Under the pieces are notes generated by a model, which was given only the letters and a program-made list of their open reading frames with translations, was not told where the DNA came from and ran no database searches. A stretch of 64,000 bases of DNA from Synchiropus splendidus (Eukaryota; Chordata; Actinopteri; Syngnathiformes; Callionymidae), in contig NC_071342.1 of NCBI RefSeq assembly GCF_027744825.2, positions 11,799,501 through 11,863,500 of the forward strand, read 5' to 3'. A program made the translations under genes and the position numbers. Of the stretch, positions 57,998 to 64,000 are shown one piece after another (position 1 is the first letter of the stretch; every line of letters begins with the position of its first letter).

Positions 57998-60900
57998 ATA
58001 TATAGAGATATTTAACGTTTATAGCTTGATAGATGGTGGCAGAAGCTTGCTAATGCTCATCTGTTGGCATTTAAATGTATTTATTTATTTTTCTATTTTA
58101 GTATTTTCCATAACCAAATGGCTACAAAGAATAATGCTGTTTTTTCTGTCAAAGTTAACTTCTCAGTCCTCCATTTGAAGGAAACTGGGTGGTCATTATT
58201 AGCAATATTGCTTCCATGTCATACCCTTGATGGGTCTGTCAGATGGAGCCCAGCTCTAATTTGCTTCTGTCTCCATCATTTATGGAGACGCCGTGTGATA
58301 TTTCCCAATAAATGTTCCCCCCCAGAGTAATAACAGCAATATCGACTTCCCATTAGTGGGAGTTCAGGCCTCCTGTCGCTCCTCCAGCTCTAATTGGATG
58401 TGACCGTTGCCGCGGTGACGTGATGATGGCAGGTTTGTGGAGGTGAGAAGTGACTGATCATTGGGAGTGACGAAAAATGTATGTGTAAATTCAGGTCAGC
58501 GAGAATGAGTTGTGAAGTTTGGCGAATCATTGTTGACCTCATGATTGTCTCTGGGGTGTTATTGCTGGCTGCGTAGCACACAGAACAAACACACACATTT
58601 CGGAGGTGGTGAGTGGTCATCATCTGCTGTGGAGAGCCTGCTGTAAGGTCAAGGCCTCAGCAGCGGCGGCCAAGCTCACTGGAATGCAAATTCAATTAAT
58701 ATCAGTGACAGGCTTTTGTGGACGACTTCCTGGTGGTGAATAAGTGAGACTCTGATTGTACCCTGCCTGCCACACAAGAGCTCGGCTCTAATTAAACACA
58801 CACTTTCCACTATTTACTTTAAAATTCCACGGTCGAGATATCATGGGATCAAGTGTAACTGTGTGACCGATTACGTTTTTGATAAAGAACATTACTCTAA
58901 CTAAGAGCAGTGAGCTCCAACAACATCAACAACTTGGTCAAGGTATGTACTATTGTAACTACGTCTCATTTATTACTCCTAAATCTGCATTTCTGCTTCG
59001 ATGTTCAATGTCTGGAACCTGTCTTCTGTGGTTTGTGGGCGACAAATGCAAAAGAATCAGGAATAAACTTGTTGAAAGCGTCTGCTTCATGTGAACAAAT
59101 TTTACATTTTCATCGCTATTTCTCAAGGTTATGATTGATGAGCTTGGTTATTCTTAGCACAGCCTTCACTCGGAGGATAAAATATTATTTATGAATGGTT
59201 TCAGATGGGTTAAGCACAATGTTCGGTCGACATGTAAAGTGAGACCCCAGTTCTGGTTGAAAGTCGTCCTCATTCTCAAATCATTTTCTGGAAAGACGGA
59301 CTCCTGACACAGCGGGAGCAGAAGAGAAGCGGTATCAGATGTTCCCGCACATGTGAGCACGCTCTGAATGTGTGTGCATGTTTATGTATGGGAGTGCTGT
59401 CACACTAGTGAGTGTAGTCAAGGGTATTGTTTGACCTTTTAAACCAGTGGAGGGCGAATCATTTCCCCAAAGAGCCACATAAGATACTCTCCTGTTTTAA
59501 GGGGTCTGTTTATGTGTTTAAAATATAGCTATATAAACTCTTGTTTTGTGAAAAGGCACAAGACAATCCATAATAATCATGTTTGTCATGTAATGTCCGA
59601 GGTCAGAGGAGCAACATTAGACCAGGTGATAAACCTCCAGCTCTTCTGGGCAAATATAATAATTTCTACATAGGATAGGATGACATGGGGCCTCCTCCCA
59701 ATTTACTGTCACCAGGCACAGGAGAAGCGTCACAAACATCTTGAAAGACCCTGGTCAGTAGAGAGGGCATGAGGATGCTTAGATCATTGATCTGTTTTTC
59801 ACATCATCCACCAATACCACCACCCATCTACAAGTCCCGTGACCAGTTCGGCGAGATAAAGCTGTTAGTAGAGTGAAGATTGGGTCATGACAGTGTCAGG
59901 GGTGAGACATGTGGCACACACCAGAGGACGTCTGCTCACGCCCCGACGCCTGCTGTATCACACAGGCCCGATTGTTCCACTGACTCGGGCACCGCTCTGG
60001 TCCATCCGAGTCCCAGAGAGAAGTCCCCTCTCCCGGGATTCCTAATGCTGAATGACAGGCCGACAGTGATCAAAGCTGTTTCGGGAAGCCCCCCTGTCAC
60101 AGATTGGGGGGGGTGTAGAGTGGAGATGAGAGGTGGAGAGACGGCAGCAGCATGCCCGCTCTGGACCCGGGCCAAGGATCAAGGATCAGACAGCCTGGCT
60201 GGACATTATTAGCTCCACCACAGACAATGCTCTCGCGGCAGTGGACCTCCGTCAGTGCCAGATTATCTCATCTCTCTTTATATCTCAGTCACCCTGTTGT
60301 TGCAGTGTCACAAAGTGTTTGGACTACATCCTGATAGTATCTGAAGGAGATTTAGCCAAAACTTTTCCCGTGTATTGATGGCAAAGTGATGACTGTGTGG
60401 TTTTTAACAAATAAATGAGCACCCTTAGCAGATTTGACCGTCTCAGACGGAACAACGTTCACTATTCAGTGTATCAAAATGATGTGGCTGATTTACTTTC
60501 ACACCGAAAGTCATCCTTCTTTAACTATGGTGCAGCTCGGTAGTTGGAACCTTTCTGATGGTGCATGTTGAAAGAGGAATTTCTATGGGTGCGAAGGAGA
60601 CAAACTGATACACTTCTTTGTTAGTGAAGTTATGTTGGTTGAATTACTTGTTGAAATCATTTTCCTCAGTACTCTCTAATATACTGCAATAGTTGTGTCG
60701 AAGGTTTTGGCTTAAAGCTGAACATGCCCTCAGCAGGTGTTGCCAAATAACTTCACTCTCCATTTTGCCCGTTTGTCATCTTTCTAAAATGTGTTTTACC
60801 ACTTGGCATGTCATGTTTGGTTCGCTGCAGGAAATAGTTCTTGCGTAACAAGTCTTGTTGTGAAGTTAGCCTGTGAGTGGGTGATGGAGTTGGACAGAAG

Positions 60901-63520
60901 CTAACGCTGAGCAGCAGCATCATGTTTAACTTGGCCGTGTCAGGATCACCAACACGGGAGCGGCTCATGTTTGGAGGATATACTGTGACATGACACACTT
61001 CACTTTGTGTTAAAATCTTGCTGCAATTTGAGAGTGTGTTGGTTCTTAAGTCGAATAAGGTGAACAGACACGTCAACATTTTTTTTTTAACTGAAATGCT
61101 CGCGTGTTTGAGTCGTCGCGAAACATTAGCCAACATTCTAAGAGAGCCAGCTTCTAGACTTTTAAACTTGATGGAATAGTGTCAACGAATGACAGTGCCC
61201 ATATTCGTGGTGTATGTTTTGGAGCTGTCATGTTTCCTAGTGTGGGAATTTGAAGGTCAGCAGCAGCAGACAGGGTGATGTCAGGTGAAACCTTCAATTT
61301 GTATTTCTTGCGTCTGGAACAGAAAAACTTATGATATTGTGTTGCGAAATGGTTAATGGAAAGGAAAGTTTGTACGTGAGAATGAATATGCTTTCGTGTG
61401 TTGGCGCTTTCACCTAGTCGCGAGCCTTCTTCAGGCTGCAGCTGACCTTGTTTCCTGCACCAGCTGCCAAGGAACAGTCTGCGGGATTGACTGAAAATCA
61501 CTGCGTTGCAATTTGGATAATCAAGCGAAGGGAGTGATCTGCAACCAGCCGAAATCATAATGACAGGCCTTTAAGTCAGGAATTACAGCTCACGCTGACT
61601 TCACTAGGAGGGTGAGATGATAAACTTGACATTACACGGTTCTTCTGGCGAAATAGCTTGTGGCGTTTCCATTAAGGCAAAGCATAAATATGTGAACAGG
61701 TAGGAGCAAGACTTGGATGTCCATCATTTAAAACAAACTCTAATGTCAATACAAGAGAGGAGTGCCTATCACAAATGTCTGATTTGAGCTTTAAAAAAAA
61801 GAGGACGCTACCGGGGCAAGTGATGTGGGACAGGGGAACTTTATTTCAGTCTCCTCTAACTCATTGTGAATACATTACATGACATATTATGTTTGACATT
61901 TGTTTGACCATTATATGTCTACATTATTGTTACATTGCATGTTCAGTCACTTATTCTTTTGCTTTTCACAGCGACAGAAAAAGGGCAGAGTGAAGAACAA
62001 TTCTCATCATTTTTGTCCTCTGTCCCTATTTTGCCAAACAGTGGTTAGCTATGTATACTGTAAGCTGTGTCTCTGTGAGCACCTTTGTGGTGCTCAGTCA
62101 GTCAGCTGTGTGTTTCATCGCTGTCAGTCAGTTCCTTCTGAAGTGAAGTCTCTTTTCTAGAATAATCTTGAAGTTTCTGCATCATGTTTTCTTGAAAACC
62201 CTGATTTTGGTTAAGGTTATTTGGCTATTTTGTTTATCATTTCCTTTATTATTGAATTCCACATTTGAACTCCCACTGTGGCAGTGTACATTTGTCTCAG
62301 TGTGGTTCTAGCTTTCGGTTGGTAGGAGTTCCTCGCTTTCTCTCCTCCTCCTCATCATACGCACAACGCCAACACAGAGAATGTGCAATGGGCCTAAACA
62401 CCAACAGTCAAATATATAAGACTATAACTAACTAAACTAAAATAAATAAAAATAAATAAATCGTAATACTATAATTTAAATAACATTGTTAATGGTTATT
62501 TATTTATGTATTTGGAATTGTTTTTGCACCGAAAATTGTTTGCCCATTACTTTAAGTGAAGCAATAAAATACAGAAAACACAATTATGATTTTGACCTAA
62601 ATGAATGAGATTATCATTTTGGTCATGATCAGTAGTTCAAAAAGAAATATGCAAATATGATTCTAACATGTTTAAAACAAAGTGGATAGAAAATTCTGTG
62701 TGAATTTGTGTATGTCATTTCTGTTGACTGTTTTGTACAATGCCAAACTTGACTCGTGCTGCCTTCTTGACCAAATGTAAACCTCTGTTGGCTATAACTT
62801 ATTTTAATAGTCATCATCTGCGTATATAATAAGCAATAAAGATAGGCATCTACAAGATAAAGATCACTTTGTTTTTACTTCAAAAAGCAAGGGTGTTGAT
62901 GAAGCTTGAGAGGATTAGAACTCAGTATGAATGAAATACACGTTCTTGCCTCGGTGATGCTTTGATGCTTTCATATGAGAGTTGAAGGTATAGGAAGTTG
63001 CTGCGTGACCTCTGTGGCCTGCGCCTGAAGGCAGCCTTTACGCTGAGCAGTAGCACCCAAACAGCCCAAATCTCAGCAGCATCAATTGCATGTATGAGTT
63101 GTGTGTTTAAAAAGCCCTTGATGTGATGGATGAAAGGAGCCACAGAGCAGAACTCTGGGCCTGATTGTGTTTCTCTTCAGTCGCTCTTAGCAAACACAAA
63201 CCTGGACAAGCAAAGACAAACAGTGGCGGGTGAGGAGACCAATCATTCGCTGATGTTTGATGTTGTCAAAGAGCCAATCACATCAATATTGCTAATGCAT
63301 CACTTGTGGCCTTTACAAACAGTTCCACTCGCAGTAGATTGGGATCATTGGTCAACATCGATCCTCTTAGTTTATACACAGGAAATAAAACCATTAGTGA
63401 AGTATAGAGTTGTGCCCTTGACCTCCCAGTGTGCAGAATTCCCAAAAGGGAGTGGCAATTTATTCTGTGTGTCTTTCATCATGTGGTCATATATCACCAC
63501 CGTGTTTATGTGATTATTCC

Positions 63521-63539
63521 TTTTTTTTTTTTTTTTTTT
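63521..63539. repeat. Poly-T tract
   Basis: Nineteen consecutive T residues. Confidence 0.9.
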
Positions 63540-64000
63540 ACAGCGCTCTAATAATGACCGTTTCTCTACTAGGGGGTTCCCATAAAATCTGACATGCAAA
63601 TCACAGAGCCGGAGGATTGCCGTGGTGCCTCGAGGTCTGCGAGCAGTTTTGATGGGGTGAAATTCAAAAGAATAATCATGCTTTTTGGGGAATGAAAAGT
63701 GAAACCATAGCCGGGCGAGATCCTCTCTGAAGTGCTTCCGTATGCCTACTGAGTCAAAAAGGCCCCCATGATATCATTGTCGTCAAGCCAGAGTGTGTTC
63801 GGAATTCACATCGTTCCTGCGATTATCCACCCAAATCCGCCCCATTAAGTCCAACTCCACTTGCTTCGATGCAATGGTTTCACTGGAGCTTAAAGTGGTT
63901 TGTTTAATTTCTGGCTCAATCTGCAACAATACAACCCTGTTATTGTGGCATGAAGATCTGCCCCAAAATAGCGCAATAATAATTACGTGTCAGCGGAGAT

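Larger units (their letters stand above)
51182..64000. other. Gene-poor region upstream of gdf10
   Basis: About 12.8 kb in which I find no convincing coding exon on either strand. It contains GT/CA microsatellites, poly-T (63521-63539), small tetranucleotide repeats and a few transposon-like scraps (for example 59440-59470). Several complex blocks resemble conserved non-coding elements: about 53220-53450, 57400-57560, 58190-58440, 58640-58800 and 63590-63900. The blocks were picked by eye, not by alignment. Confidence 0.5.

Noticed and set aside
59880..60212. 110-codon plus-strand open frame
   Set aside because: It lies in GC-richer non-coding DNA with overlapping frames on both strands and no recognisable product.
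61154..61558. 134-codon minus-strand open frame upstream of gdf10
   Set aside because: The composition looks random, with no domain or family resemblance. A frame of this length is expected by chance in 13 kb.
1..64000. CRISPR arrays, prophage, operons or tRNA/rRNA genes
   Set aside because: No regularly spaced repeats, no phage-type genes and no cloverleaf or rRNA sequence were seen; the DNA is ordinary vertebrate.

Overview
The window is teleost fish nuclear DNA. It carries vertebrate multi-exon genes with canonical GT-AG introns. Many introns, especially in rrp12, gdf10 and the last intron of prdm8b, are only about 60-80 nt, which fits a compact, pufferfish-like percomorph genome. Dinucleotide microsatellites and decayed DNA transposons lie between the exons. 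There is no prokaryotic, viral or organellar signal. Species cannot be named from this sequence alone.

Layout: five protein-coding genes. (1) ubtd1 (+, 1058-6526, 4 coding exons) and (2) rrp12 (+, 7585-15137, 34 coding exons) are in tandem. rrp12 is followed tail-to-tail by (3) an ANTXR1-type anthrax-toxin-receptor/TEM8 cell-adhesion gene (-, 37581-17105, 18 coding exons plus a possible 6-nt microexon). That gene is head-to-head with (4) a PRDM8-family gene (+, 40208-42202, 3 coding exons, probably prdm8b). Next comes (5) gdf10, a BMP3/GDF10-type TGF-beta ligand (-, 51056-46811, 3 exons). From 51.1 kb to the end of the window I find no coding sequence. That stretch is gene-poor and has several complex, simple-repeat-free blocks with octamer, homeobox-like and nuclear-receptor-like motifs that look like conserved non-coding regulatory DNA.

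I rebuilt exon-intron structures by matching translated exons to remembered vertebrate families and choosing splice sites that keep frame. The spliced CDS lengths are all multiples of three: ubtd1 235 aa, rrp12 1289 aa, antxr1-like 562 aa, prdm8b-like 490 aa, gdf10 502 aa. These are close to the family sizes.

The gene set corresponds to human chromosome 10. UBTD1 and RRP12 lie in 10q24; ANTXRL, ZNF488 (a PRDM8 relative without the PR domain) and GDF10 lie in 10q11. This favours gdf10 over bmp3 and prdm8b over prdm8, and the GDF10-like prodomain supports it independently. The genes do not form one pathway. UBTD1 is a ubiquitin-pathway regulator, RRP12 a ribosome-biogenesis factor, the ANTXR protein a collagen/matrix receptor, PRDM8 a neural transcriptional repressor and GDF10 a secreted growth factor. 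I found no self-contained novel system. The most useful leads are a complete non-autonomous hAT-like transposon with a target-site duplication, a candidate alternative ubtd1 first exon, a candidate 6-nt microexon beside the ANTXR transmembrane segment, and a stop-free 63-nt intron in the gdf10 cystine-knot domain.
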